A stretch of 64,000 nucleotides of DNA from Chryseobacterium sp. FH1 (GTDB lineage: Bacteria; Bacteroidota; Bacteroidia; Flavobacteriales; Weeksellaceae). A program made the position numbers and the translations under genes. Positions 31,398 through 40,229 of the stretch are shown in pieces. The notes beneath the pieces are model-generated. The model did no database searches. It was not told the DNA's origin and saw only the letters and a list, made by a program, of their open reading frames with translations. Position 1 is the first letter of the stretch; the number at the start of each line of letters is the position of its first letter. The stretch covers positions 1 to 64,000 of the forward strand of contig NZ_JPLZ01000001.1 in the NCBI RefSeq assembly GCF_000735135.1, read 5' to 3'.

Positions 31398-33977
31398 ATG
31401 GAAGTAGTATTACTCTTAGCGATTTTGATTTTCACCTTGATCATTTACAATAGAACAAATCAAAAACCCGCAGATCAGCAGCAAAACTTTAAACAACTCA
31501 ATAACAAGATCGATGATCTGAAAGAACAGATCTCAACCTTGCGATTCATCTTAAATGACTTGTCACGAACAACATCTAAAGAAGAAAAGCTTCCGATTGT
31601 TGAGGAAGAAAAACCTACAACAGACGTAGAACCAAAAATTGAGGAGCCGATTTTTGAGAAAACAATTATTGAAGAATCGATCACAGAGGAACAAGAAAGT
31701 GTAGAAAAAACAATTCCACAAGAAGAAGCACAAATCTCTCAAGTCGCCTTCAGTTCAAACGAAAATCCCGTTGTGGTCAGAGAAGAAATTCTTGAACCTG
31801 CAATTCCTATTATTTCAGAACCGATCGTTCCAAAAAAATCTTGGATAGAAAACTTTAAAGAGAAAAATCCAGACATCGAGAAATTCATCGGTGAAAACCT
31901 CATCAACAAGATTGGAATTTTGATCTTAGTTCTAGGAATCAGTTTCTTTGTGAAATATGCGATTGACAAAGATTGGATCAACGAACCTGCGCGTGTCGGA
32001 ATCGGGATTTTAAGTGGCGCCATCGTGATGGTCATCGCCCACCGATTGAAGAAAAACTACGTGGCGTTCAGTTCCGTTTTTGTGGCCGGAGCTATCAGTA
32101 TTTTTTATCTCACAATCGGAATTGCCTTCCACGATTACAAATTATTCAGCCAAACCGTTGCTTTCATCATTATGGTGGTGATCACCATTTTCAGTGTGCT
32201 GTTTTCGGTTTCGTATGACAGAAAAGAATTGGCGATTCTCTCCTTGATTGGCGGTTTTGCCGTTCCATTTATGGTCAGCACCGGCGAAGGCAACTACAAA
32301 GTTCTCTTCACCTACATTGCAATCCTGAACATCGGAATGTTGATCATTGCCTATTTCAAAAAATGGAATCTAGTGACTTTGTTGGCATTCATTTTCACTT
32401 GTGTCTTGTTCTCCGGATGGTTTGGCGTCGAGTATTCTGATAACAAGCTTCCGTATCGTGGTGCATTATTTTTCGCGACCATTTTCTATATCATCTTTAG
32501 CATTGCGACGGTGATCAACAATATCCGAAACAAAGGCGGATTCACGAAGATGGAATATTTCCTGATGCTGGCGAACACATTTTTCTATTTCGGAATGGGC
32601 GCAAGCATTATCCAAAGCTGGAAACCTGAGTTCAAAGGGCTTTTTACAATTGCTTTGGCTTTGTACAATTTGGTTTTCGCAATGGTTTTGTACCGAAAAT
32701 TTGGGATCAACAAGAATGCGATTTACTTTTTGCTGGGCTTGGCTTTGACTTTTGTAACCTTGACGATTCCTTTCCAGTTCAATGGAAATTACATCACCTT
32801 GTTTTGGGCTGGCGAAGCGGTTTTGCTATTATGGCTTTCTCAGAAATCGAAGATTTCGACTTTCAAATTTGGCGCGATCGTCGTTCAGATTCTGATGCTT
32901 TTCAGTCTGTTCATAGATTGGAATCAGTATTATCATGAGTTTACAGACATTACTTTAAAACCATTTTTCAATAAGATCTTCATCACAGGATTGGTGGCGT
33001 TGGCTTCTTTGGTGGCAACCTATTATTTATTAAAAAAAGAAAAAGAGATCACACATTTCTACTTCCTCGAGATCGATCCGAAAACATATCGAAATTCGGC
33101 GATTATCTTGTCGGTGATCATTGGTTATTTTGTTGGAATGTTCGAGGTCTTTTATCAGTCTAATGAATATATTACAAATTATTATTCGGCGACATCGCTT
33201 CCGGTTTTGTATCATTTTATCTTCAGTGCAGGATTGATTTTCTTTGTTTTAAAACGGAAAAACAACTTCAATACAAGCTTCGCCATTAGTTTGGCAGGAA
33301 TCAATATTTTGCTTTACCTGATCATCTACTTCCAACTGACGACAAATGAAATGGTTGAAAACATCACGCAATACACCTCAAACAAAACCGCTTATTTCAC
33401 ACACTATCTATTGTTGATGTGTCTAGGCTATTTCCTTTACATCATCGTTACAAACAGAGCAAACAACGAGTTTTCAAAATTCTTGAATCACAAATTTGCG
33501 CTGTGGCTTTTGGCTTTTTGTGTGGTCTATATTTTGAGCAACGAGGTGATGATCCACAGCTTGATATTCTCCGGCGACATCGTGGATCAGGCAGAATTGG
33601 CGAAAACCTACCCAATGAAAGACGGCCTTTACAATGCTGACAAAGTCTCATTTATCGACAATAAAATCTCATTAGCAAAAATTCAGATCATCAAAATTGG
33701 TTACCCTATTCTTTGGGGCGTTCTCTCTTTCATTTTCCTGATTGTCGGGATTAGAAAACAGAACAAACCTTTGCGTATTATTTCTCTTTCTTTATTAGGT
33801 TTGACGATTGCAAAACTCTTCTTATTCGACATTACAAACGTGTCAGAAACTGGGAAAATTATTGCATTTATTTTGCTGGGCGTTCTTATCTTAATTATCT
33901 CATTCGTTTATCAGAAAATCAAAAAACTTGTGATCGATGAGCAACCTCAAAACACAGACAATGAAGACCATATTTAG
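31398..33977 (+). CDS. DUF2339 polytopic membrane protein
   Basis: An 859-residue inner-membrane protein. An N-terminal helix (about 1-15) is followed by a coiled coil (QQQNFKQLNNKIDDLKEQIS and on) and a glutamate/proline-rich linker (about 60-150). Twenty or more hydrophobic segments then run from GENLINKIGILILVLGISFF to the C-terminus. This layout and the NKIGILILVLGISFFVKYAI block are those of DUF2339. The function is unknown; partners with DUF3999 are commonly adjacent, and here the DUF3999 gene overlaps the 3' end by 17 bases. A TATATTTG box precedes the gene. Confidence 0.87.
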   Translation: MEVVLLLAILIFTLIIYNRTNQKPADQQQNFKQLNNKIDDLKEQISTLRFILNDLSRTTSKEEKLPIVEEEKPTTDVEPKIEEPIFEKTIIEESITEEQESVEKTIPQEEAQISQVAFSSNENPVVVREEILEPAIPIISEPIVPKKSWIENFKEKNPDIEKFIGENLINKIGILILVLGISFFVKYAIDKDWINEPARVGIGILSGAIVMVIAHRLKKNYVAFSSVFVAGAISIFYLTIGIAFHDYKLFSQTVAFIIMVVITIFSVLFSVSYDRKELAILSLIGGFAVPFMVSTGEGNYKVLFTYIAILNIGMLIIAYFKKWNLVTLLAFIFTCVLFSGWFGVEYSDNKLPYRGALFFATIFYIIFSIATVINNIRNKGGFTKMEYFLMLANTFFYFGMGASIIQSWKPEFKGLFTIALALYNLVFAMVLYRKFGINKNAIYFLLGLALTFVTLTIPFQFNGNYITLFWAGEAVLLLWLSQKSKISTFKFGAIVVQILMLFSLFIDWNQYYHEFTDITLKPFFNKIFITGLVALASLVATYYLLKKEKEITHFYFLEIDPKTYRNSAIILSVIIGYFVGMFEVFYQSNEYITNYYSATSLPVLYHFIFSAGLIFFVLKRKNNFNTSFAISLAGINILLYLIIYFQLTTNEMVENITQYTSNKTAYFTHYLLLMCLGYFLYIIVTNRANNEFSKFLNHKFALWLLAFCVVYILSNEVMIHSLIFSGDIVDQAELAKTYPMKDGLYNADKVSFIDNKISLAKIQIIKIGYPILWGVLSFIFLIVGIRKQNKPLRIISLSLLGLTIAKLFLFDITNVSETGKIIAFILLGVLILIISFVYQKIKKLVIDEQPQNTDNEDHI

Positions 33978-35181
33978 TATACTTTCCATTCTTTTTGCGT
34001 TAAGCTTTTCCTCTGCGCAAAATTATCAGGGGAAGATGAATCCAGTTTCAGAAAGTGGTTTGCATCAAATTGTGATTTCTCCAGAATTGCGTTCTGCTTC
34101 TCAAAATAATTTAGATCATCTGAGAATTTTCGATGCGAAAAATAATGAAGTTCCTTACGTTCTTTTTGAGGGAAAATCTACGGATTTACAATATGAGAAT
34201 TTGACGATTTTATCAAAAAACGCAGTTCCAAATAAAGTCACGTCCATCATTGTTTCCAACGAAAAAGCGTTGAACCTAGATCATCTCACTTTAAAGATCG
34301 CCAACACAGATGTTGATAAAACCTACAGCATCAGCGGAAGCAATAACAACTTGGAATGGTTTGGCTTGGTCATTAATCAGAAGATCATAGGACTGAACGA
34401 TGCTGGTGAAAACTTCGTGGAGCGTGATTTTTCCTTTCCTTTGAATAATTACAAGTTCTTGAAAATTGATTTCATTGATAAGAATTCGCTTCCAATCAAT
34501 GTTTTGGAAGTTGGGTTGGAGAAAAATTATGCAATTAAAAAATCGAAGATAGAACTTCAAAATTTCGAGCAGAGAATCACGACTGATAAAAAGAATAAAC
34601 AAACGAAGATCCACTTCAGCTTCAAAGATCCTCAGGTGATTGACGCCATCAGTTTTGATATTTCGGCACCAAATTTCTATTTGAGAGAAGCACGAATTGT
34701 CATTAATAAAACTCGAATTCAGAAAAGAGCTGAAGTCAATTATGCTGAAACCATCAGCAATTTCCAACTCAATTCTAAAGTCAAAAACAGCTTTGAAGTT
34801 TCAGAATTGTTGGTCAAAGAATTCACGATTGAAATTGATAATCAAGACAATCCGGAATTGGAAATCAAGAAGATCTCATTTTTTCAAAATCCAGTGAGCA
34901 TTTTGTCCGACCTTAAAGCCAATGAAAATTACATTTTTAAAATCGATTCGAAGCTTTCTGCACCAGCTTACGATTTGGCACAGTCGGGCATTGATTTCAA
35001 TCAAAGTTACCCAGTTGCGACCATTTCAAATTTAAACAAAATCGACAATCCGAAAGATGCTGACTCATCTAAAACCTTTTGGCAAACACCTTTGTTTATG
35101 TGGCTTTGCATTGGTCTTGCGGTTTTGATCATTGGTTACTTTGCCATGACGATGATCAAGGATTTGAATAAGGAAAATTAA
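33961..35181 (+). CDS. DUF3999 exported/membrane protein
   Basis: A 406-residue protein. It has a signal peptide (MKTIFSILSILFALSFSSAQ), a long beta-rich extracytoplasmic part (including YSISGSNNNLEWFGLVIN, a lectin-like strand pair) and one C-terminal membrane helix (FMWLCIGLAVLIIGYFAMTM) followed by a short basic tail. This is the DUF3999 architecture. It overlaps the DUF2339 gene, so the two products probably form a complex in the inner membrane, with the beta domain in the periplasm. The start at 33961 is chosen because it opens the signal peptide; the eight codons upstream lie inside the DUF2339 gene. Confidence 0.83.
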   Translation: MKTIFSILSILFALSFSSAQNYQGKMNPVSESGLHQIVISPELRSASQNNLDHLRIFDAKNNEVPYVLFEGKSTDLQYENLTILSKNAVPNKVTSIIVSNEKALNLDHLTLKIANTDVDKTYSISGSNNNLEWFGLVINQKIIGLNDAGENFVERDFSFPLNNYKFLKIDFIDKNSLPINVLEVGLEKNYAIKKSKIELQNFEQRITTDKKNKQTKIHFSFKDPQVIDAISFDISAPNFYLREARIVINKTRIQKRAEVNYAETISNFQLNSKVKNSFEVSELLVKEFTIEIDNQDNPELEIKKISFFQNPVSILSDLKANENYIFKIDSKLSAPAYDLAQSGIDFNQSYPVATISNLNKIDNPKDADSSKTFWQTPLFMWLCIGLAVLIIGYFAMTMIKDLNKEN

Positions 35182-35205
35182 AATTCCAAATGTGAGTTTA
35201 ATGAT

Positions 35206-36057
35206 TTAATCTTTCGGAGGTTCGGAATTGGTGATGTTGATGCTTGTTGGCGTCACCAAGCTAATGTTTTCTTTCATTAACCTGTCATTGATTTTAATGA
35301 TGGCTTCGCTCTTTAGCTTTCCAAAATCACTTCCAATCTCCAGCCAGAATTTGACCTGCAAAGTGAAGACACCTTGCTTCACGGTGGTAATGATGACATC
35401 TGCAGAATCTGCCTTATCGACGTGTTGCAAACTTTTGATCTCATCCAATATCGCATCTTTTGCTCGACTTACATCTTCGCCCATCGGAACTTCGAAGTCA
35501 AAAATAATTCGGCGTTGAGGCGAAGCTGTGATGTTAAAGAATGGCGAATTGAAAATCACCTGATTTGGGATGTAGACTTTTTTTCCATCGTCGGTAATCA
35601 ACTTCGTCGTGAGCAATCCAATATCCTGAACAGTGCCGGAATTACCTCCAATCGTGACATAGTCGCCAATCTTGAAAGCCTTGTCCACACTGACCAACAT
35701 TCCGGAAAATATACTGGAAACCAAATCTTTGAGCGCAACCCCAGCAATTACACCGGCAACCCCCAAACTTCCCAAAAACTTCATAAAGAATCCACTGAAT
35801 CCCATGATCTCCAGTGCGATGAAAGTTCCCATGAGGATAATCAGGAATTTGAAAACCGAAATCAATGTTACAACTGAATCATTTTTAGTTTTCGGGAAAA
35901 ACTTGTGGAATAACATTACAGACCATCGGCTGAGATATTTGCTTGTGGTGAGGAAAAACAGGAAAATCAAAATTCCTACAACAAGCCTCGGCGTGAGCTG
36001 TGCAAAACTGATGTACCATCTTTGTAAGACGTTGTAAACTGTGTTTATATAATCCAT
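35206..36057 (-). CDS. MscS family mechanosensitive ion channel
   Basis: A 283-residue small-conductance channel. There are three N-terminal membrane helices; the pore-lining TM3 contains the Gly/Ala-rich FLGSLGVAGVIAGVALKDLV. The beta domain follows (KAFKIGDYVTIGGNSGTVQD, then LLTTKLITDDGKKVYIPNQV and FNSPFFN), and an alpha/beta cytoplasmic cage makes the C-terminus. Length equals that of E. coli MscS. It opens on membrane tension to release solutes during hypo-osmotic shock. It is a single gene, convergent to the DUF3999 gene. Confidence 0.93.
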   Translation of the reverse strand: MDYINTVYNVLQRWYISFAQLTPRLVVGILIFLFFLTTSKYLSRWSVMLFHKFFPKTKNDSVVTLISVFKFLIILMGTFIALEIMGFSGFFMKFLGSLGVAGVIAGVALKDLVSSIFSGMLVSVDKAFKIGDYVTIGGNSGTVQDIGLLTTKLITDDGKKVYIPNQVIFNSPFFNITASPQRRIIFDFEVPMGEDVSRAKDAILDEIKSLQHVDKADSADVIITTVKQGVFTLQVKFWLEIGSDFGKLKSEAIIKINDRLMKENISLVTPTSINITNSEPPKD

Positions 36058-36097
36058 TCTTAAGATTTTATGATTTCGTGCAAAGTGTCATTAAACT

Positions 36098-36123
36098 AAA
36101 AAACCGACAATGATGCCGGTTTT
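36098..36123 (-). terminator. Terminator of the outer-membrane barrel gene
   Basis: On the minus strand AAAACCGGCA pairs with TGTCGGTTTT around a TCAT loop, followed by T residues. It separates the barrel gene from mscS. Confidence 0.75.
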
Positions 36124-36145
36124 AGTATGTGTGTAAATCTAAGTA

Positions 36146-36736
36146 TTATTTTGCTTCGTTAGCAATTCTTTTTGCTTGTCCGCTTGGCAAATAGATACTA
36201 AATCCTACGTTGAAAGTAATGTTAGAATTAAGTCCTTCGTTACCGAAACCTGATTGTCCTACATATTTTACAAGACCTTCGATACCGATGTTAGGTGTAA
36301 TGAAGTAAGAATATCCTGGACCAACTCCGAAATCTAAACCTGTAGTTGAGTTTCCGCTTTCTACGGAAGAACCTCCAACACCTAAGTTACCTTCGAAGAA
36401 GAAACGGCCGTGGTTCAATAAATTATCAACACCAGCTTCTCCCGGAGAGATGAAGTAACGGCCTAAAGCTCCAACACCATAGTCGAATCTTGTTGGTGAA
36501 CCATTAGTCACTTTTCCAATCCCAAGGTTTACATAACCCCCTAAAGCTACATTATCCTTGATGAAATAAGCGGCCTTTGGCTGTAAAGCAATGCTGTAAC
36601 CTCCACCTGTATTAAGTCCAAAGTTACTTGAAAGTAAGCTACTTCCTACCATCCAATTTCCTTCTTGTATCTGTGCATTTGCGGTTGAGAATAATCCTGC
36701 TCCTAAAACTACTGCTCCTAATAATAATTTTTTCAT
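36146..36736 (-). CDS. Outer-membrane beta-barrel protein
   Basis: A 196-residue protein with a signal peptide (MKKLLLGAVVLGAGLFSTANA) and alternating amphipathic strands rich in Gly, Asn, Tyr and Phe. Examples are GGGYSIALQPKAAYFIKDNV, FGVGPGYSYFITPNIGIEGL and the closing NITFNVGFSIYLPS. It resembles the OmpX/OmpW-like porin-family proteins of Bacteroidota, with about eight strands. Cargo or binding role is unknown. It has its own terminator and a 384-bp upstream region containing hairpins. The short basic tail after the last strand (GQAKRIANEAK) is slightly unusual for a barrel C-terminus. Confidence 0.8.
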   Translation of the reverse strand: MKKLLLGAVVLGAGLFSTANAQIQEGNWMVGSSLLSSNFGLNTGGGYSIALQPKAAYFIKDNVALGGYVNLGIGKVTNGSPTRFDYGVGALGRYFISPGEAGVDNLLNHGRFFFEGNLGVGGSSVESGNSTTGLDFGVGPGYSYFITPNIGIEGLVKYVGQSGFGNEGLNSNITFNVGFSIYLPSGQAKRIANEAK

Positions 36737-36864
36737 ATTGTTAAATTTTTCGTTAATAATTATATAATCTTCATTTTACAAAGGTTGTGCCATTTCTATA
36801 AAATGTGATTTATAACAGCTATTAGACTTATTTAACTATAATTGTGATAAATTGAAAATCAGTA

Positions 36865-36887
36865 TTAAGCAACGATTTGTTGCTTAA
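36865..36887. other. Short perfect hairpin in the barrel gene leader region
   Basis: TTAAGCAAC and GTTGCTTAA pair around a GATTT loop. On the plus strand it is followed by A-rich, then T-rich sequence. It could be a leader structure, a protein site or a weak terminator; no choice is possible by eye. Confidence 0.4.
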
Positions 36888-37036
36888 ACAAAAAATAAGA
36901 TTTTTTTGTAGTTGGATGCAGACAGAAAAGCATAGCTCAAGATTGATAAATTGATCTTTAAAAGTTAACATTAAAAGTTTAAGAACCTATTTAAAAATTA
37001 TTGAAATATTCATTTTTAATTAATTTTTGTCTGCCC

Positions 37037-37099
37037 CCAACGCTAAAGGGAGCAAAAAACAATTAAAAATTCTTTCAAAATCACTCCCTTTAGCGTTGG
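37037..37099. repeat. 16-bp inverted repeat CCAACGCTAAAGGGAG
   Basis: The arm at 37037-37052 and its exact reverse complement at 37084-37099 enclose a 31-base AT-rich loop. The CTAAAGGG core recurs many times at 38606-38900 and at 61293-61490. It lies just after the last gene of the polysaccharide locus. Confidence 0.65.
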
Positions 37100-37120
37100 A
37101 AAAATAATTTTGAGAGAGTT

Positions 37121-38293
37121 TTAGACAGACTCTAATAACTCAGTGTATTTTTCTTTTAGTAATTCCCAAATCAACTCTTGTTTATAAATCATTATACTGG
37201 ATCGCGATTGTGATTGGAGTCGCGTATGAATATCTTTTTTGATGCCCAAAGACATAGCCTCCAAAAGTTTTTCTTTATTTTTGGAAGGAAAGATCAATCC
37301 GTTGTGCTGGTTCTGTATAATTTCGTTACATCCATTGATATCAGATACCAAGGCTGGGATTCCCATTGCCAAAGCCTGTAAAACCACATTAGGAAAACCT
37401 TCCCTGTAACTGGGAAATACCAGCGCATTGCTGATGGCAAAGTAAGGCCTGACATCTTTCTGAAAACCTACCGAAACTATGTCGGGATTTGTTTCTATCT
37501 CATTTAAAACATCTTGAGACAAAGGATCCAGATCTTGTTCCAAAGGACCTACTAGGAGGAGTTTGAGATTTGGGGAGTTGGTGGGTTGGAGAGCAGGTGG
37601 GTTGGAGAGTTGGAGGGTCTGGAATGCAGAAATCAATTCGTTGATTCCTTTGTCTCTTACCAATCTTCCTACGAAGATAAAAACGAAATCATCTTCTGCA
37701 ATATTTAAGTCTTTTCTTAATTGTGTTTTGGTCTCCTCAGAAAACAGAGCAGGATCAAAATGACCAAGGTCTATGCCGTTCACATTTCCATTTCCAATAA
37801 TGGTCAATGGTTTGTCTGTGATTTTAAAATTTTCCAGATCGGACTTCACACCTTGTCCTTCGGGAAAAATATTTGTGGCACAACGGCAAAGGATCTTGTC
37901 CATAAGGATCAGAATTTTTTGTAATACTCCTTCTTTGTAGGGGAAAACCAAGCCAGTAAAGGTATGAATTCTAACCGGGACGCCAGCCAGCTTCCCAGCT
38001 ATCATAGACAACAAACCGGCCTTTGGTGTGATAGAATGGATGATATCCGGTTTTTCTTTTCTGAAATAAATGTAAAGCTTAATCAGTGAAATCAAATCTT
38101 TGACGGGCGAAATCTGACGCTGAATTTCGATCGGATGTACTTTTACACCTTCTCTCTCCCTAACTTCATCCAAATCTGCACCTGAACCAGAAATTGCAGT
38201 AAGATCATAATACTGGTTGAGAAACTTGAGTTGCCCTTTGAGCAATATATTGAGAGACATGGGAACCGTTGCAATTCTGAAGAGCTTTTTCAT
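37121..38293 (-). CDS. GT4 family glycosyltransferase with in-frame repeat insert
   Basis: A 390-residue GT-B glycosyltransferase, the last gene of the surface-polysaccharide locus. The N-terminal acceptor domain (MKKLFRIATVPMSLNILLKG, then KPDIIHSITPKAGLLSMIAG) and C-terminal nucleotide-sugar domain (VFIFVGRLVRDKGINELISA, then SYREGFPNVVLQALAMGIPA, the EX7E motif) are both complete. It resembles the transferases that add the second sugar to the lipid-linked unit. Between domain strands, residues about 224-240 are translated from a GGTTGGAGAG-type repeat insert. I start at the ATG at 38293; the 39 upstream codons have no family match. A repeat-rich gap of nearly 800 bases separates it from the rest of the operon. 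Confidence 0.88.
   Translation of the reverse strand: MKKLFRIATVPMSLNILLKGQLKFLNQYYDLTAISGSGADLDEVREREGVKVHPIEIQRQISPVKDLISLIKLYIYFRKEKPDIIHSITPKAGLLSMIAGKLAGVPVRIHTFTGLVFPYKEGVLQKILILMDKILCRCATNIFPEGQGVKSDLENFKITDKPLTIIGNGNVNGIDLGHFDPALFSEETKTQLRKDLNIAEDDFVFIFVGRLVRDKGINELISAFQTLQLSNPPALQPTNSPNLKLLLVGPLEQDLDPLSQDVLNEIETNPDIVSVGFQKDVRPYFAISNALVFPSYREGFPNVVLQALAMGIPALVSDINGCNEIIQNQHNGLIFPSKNKEKLLEAMSLGIKKDIHTRLQSQSRSSIMIYKQELIWELLKEKYTELLESV
37571..37622 (-). repeat. Purine-rich repeat insert inside the GT4 gene
   Basis: The plus strand has GGGGAGTTGGTGGGTTGGAG, AGCAGGTGGGTTGGAGAG and TTGGAGGG in tandem. It encodes a Pro/Asn/Leu-rich linker (LQLSNPPALQPTNSPN) in frame. Removing it would still leave a joined ISAF..LKLLLVG core as in other GT4 enzymes. 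Confidence 0.6.
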
Positions 38294-38605
38294 TCGCTGG
38301 GAAATTTCTGCAAATATAGGAAAAGGTTGTGGGTGATGGATGTGGACTGCAGTTTCGACTAATAAGTAGTTTTCTAATAGCGCAAAGATTTCAATTTGCA
38401 TGAGCAACATGTACCCAAGTGTAAAAAAGTATCATTTTTTAATAGTCGTAGCATCAGGTAATTTTTTCCCTGGAAAATGTATCACGCTGTGTGTTGATAT
38501 CGTTTACCAAACCCCGTAATCTGACCGGCACCAAGTCGCATTATCCAAGCCTTATCGTGCGTTTATCCATACACCAACCCGCAAGGAGACGAATTTGACA
38601 TCCCT

Positions 38606-38900
38606 CCCCAGACCTAAAGGGGGTTACTTTTGATTTTACCCCAGCCCTAAAGGGGAGTCGCGACAGTACGCCAACCGTAGAGGGAGACGAATTTGACATT
38701 CTTCCCCAGCCCTAAAGGGAGTCGTATTGACGATTGCTTACTGTTGACCGCATGAAGTGGGTTACCCCAGCCCTAAGGGAGAATTTTCCACGGTGGGTAT
38801 CGGGTTATAATTCTTTGGTTTGGCTTTGCTTTCTATTTTTGAATTTGATCAATGTATACTCGAAAAAAAGTGGAAAACTTTCGCCCCAGTCCTAAAGGGA
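38606..38900 (+). repeat. Five CCCCAGCCCTAAAGGG elements
   Basis: Elements lie at 38606-38623, 38639-38655, 38704-38720, 38765-38780 and 38884-38900, all in the same orientation with spacers of 16 to 103 bases. Several are followed by AGTCG or AGAATTTTCCAC. The unequal spacing and lack of conserved spacer length argue against CRISPR. Confidence 0.7.
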
Positions 38901-38977
38901 GAATTTTCCACTTTGAGTATCGGGTTATAATTCTTTGGATTGGCTTTGCTTTCTATCTTTGAATTTGATCAATGCAT
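38784..38977 (+). repeat. Direct repeat of about 77 bp
   Basis: The unit at 38784-38860 and the unit at 38901-38977 share long identical blocks such as TATCGGGTTATAATTCTTTG and TTGGCTTTGCTTTCTAT, with only a few substitutions. Each begins with ATTTTCCAC and each is preceded by a CCTAAGGGAG-type element, so element plus unit were duplicated together. Confidence 0.7.
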
Positions 38978-39087
38978 ACAGCATGATTTCCGCTGGGATT
39001 ACTAGGGTGGTGGGTCGCGATTAGAAGATTGAATCAGTAATGTGCATCTTTGGACAATGATTAAAATCTAATAAATTAATTTCCTTT

Positions 39088-40128
39088 TTATCGAATAATT
39101 CTGGACTGAGAAAATTTTGATTTAAAAAAACTTGTTATCTTCTTTTCGAAAACTAAATAATAAATATAGCTAATAAAACAACAAACTGCTATTAATGTGA
39201 AAAATTCCAGTAGGGCTATAGGTTTAGATTTGGTAACTGGTATCAACCTAAACATTATCCCAAAAAATAATGTGTGTACAAGGTACAGGGAATAGCTCGA
39301 ATTACCAATCAACATTAATATGTTTTTCTGATTTATTTTCCAATTCCATACATGTATAGACAAATAAACTAAAATCGAACATGAAAGGGCTATAATAAGA
39401 TGAGAAGAAAACTTAAAAAATTCAAACTGATTTGTTCTCATCCACACGAAGGCACACAATAATAAAAGCACAGAAAAAACAGTTAAGTAAACATTAAACT
39501 TAATTTCTTTTTTTATTAAAACGGCAACCAAAAAACCTAGTATAAATTCTAAATTATACAAATTAAAAATTAAGTTAAAAAAAACATTATTAGATAGAGT
39601 CCCAAGGTAATTAACCAGAATTATTGCCACAACCCAGAAAGGAACAAAAACATTCCAGACTTTTGATGAAAAAAAATTGACGCTAAAAATAATATAAAAA
39701 AAAACTTCAAATACTAATGTCCACGCCACAACTAATGCCGTCTCTCCAAGTGGAAATAACGTTAATGAAGTTAAAACACTTATAGGCCGATCTACATTTG
39801 TAAGTGGTGTAAACTTATAAAGCAATAATACGATAACGGATATCGGGAGGTAAGGAATATAAATTTTAAAAATTCGGTTTAATATATAAGTCTTCAAGTA
39901 TGTTTTATTATTTTTATATTTATACGTTGTATAGGTAATAATGAAACCAGAAAGGACAAAAAAGAAGTCAACTCCATATTTGCCGTTTTTAGAAATAAAT
40001 TCTATAAAAGGTACGTTTAACTTGTAAATAAAATATTCAAAGTTAGCATATCCATGGTGAAACACTACTAATAAGCATGCTATTCCTCGAAAAATTTGTA
40101 ACATATCAAAATGTTGTTCTTTTATCAT
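39088..40128 (-). CDS. Acyltransferase-3 family membrane protein
   Basis: A 346-residue integral membrane acyltransferase with about ten hydrophobic segments. The family signatures are MLQIFRGIACLLVVFHHGYA near the N-terminus (the essential histidine pair), GVDFFFVLSGFIITYTTYKY and the late GNSSYSLYLVHTLFF. Such enzymes place acetyl or other acyl groups on polysaccharide sugars, using cytoplasmic acyl-CoA. It is the third of three acyltransferase-3 genes in this locus and the furthest downstream in the tight gene block. Two in-frame ATGs (codons 1 and 9) could serve as start. Confidence 0.87.
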   Translation of the reverse strand: MIKEQHFDMLQIFRGIACLLVVFHHGYANFEYFIYKLNVPFIEFISKNGKYGVDFFFVLSGFIITYTTYKYKNNKTYLKTYILNRIFKIYIPYLPISVIVLLLYKFTPLTNVDRPISVLTSLTLFPLGETALVVAWTLVFEVFFYIIFSVNFFSSKVWNVFVPFWVVAIILVNYLGTLSNNVFFNLIFNLYNLEFILGFLVAVLIKKEIKFNVYLTVFSVLLLLCAFVWMRTNQFEFFKFSSHLIIALSCSILVYLSIHVWNWKINQKNILMLIGNSSYSLYLVHTLFFGIMFRLIPVTKSKPIALLEFFTLIAVCCFISYIYYLVFEKKITSFFKSKFSQSRIIR

Positions 40129-40229
40129 ATCTTAATATAAATTAGGCGTAAAATTAAACAATGAAATATATGAATCAGCAGTAGTGCATTATAAAAAAGG
40201 TTATGTAAATCGCGCTATTTAGCGGGATA

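Larger units (their letters stand above)
36737..37120. other. Intergenic region with two hairpins
   Basis: No gene is seen. A perfect 9-bp hairpin (TTAAGCAAC / GTTGCTTAA at 36865-36887) lies about 130 bases before the barrel gene start, and a 16-bp inverted repeat of the CCTAAAGGG style lies at 37037-37099. The rest is AT-rich. Confidence 0.5.
38294..39087. other. Non-coding, repeat-packed gap inside the polysaccharide locus
   Basis: No gene of convincing type is seen in nearly 800 bases. Five CCCCAGCCCTAAAGGG-type elements (38606-38900), two GACGAATTTGACAT blocks (38589, 38687) and a roughly 77-bp direct repeat (38784-38860 and 38901-38977) fill it. It is much more GC-rich in patches than the neighbouring operon. 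It looks like a decayed insertion or recombination site. Confidence 0.6.

Noticed and set aside
38606-38900. Possible CRISPR array
   Set aside because: Repeats are 16-18 bases, spacers vary from 16 to 103 bases, and no cas genes are near.
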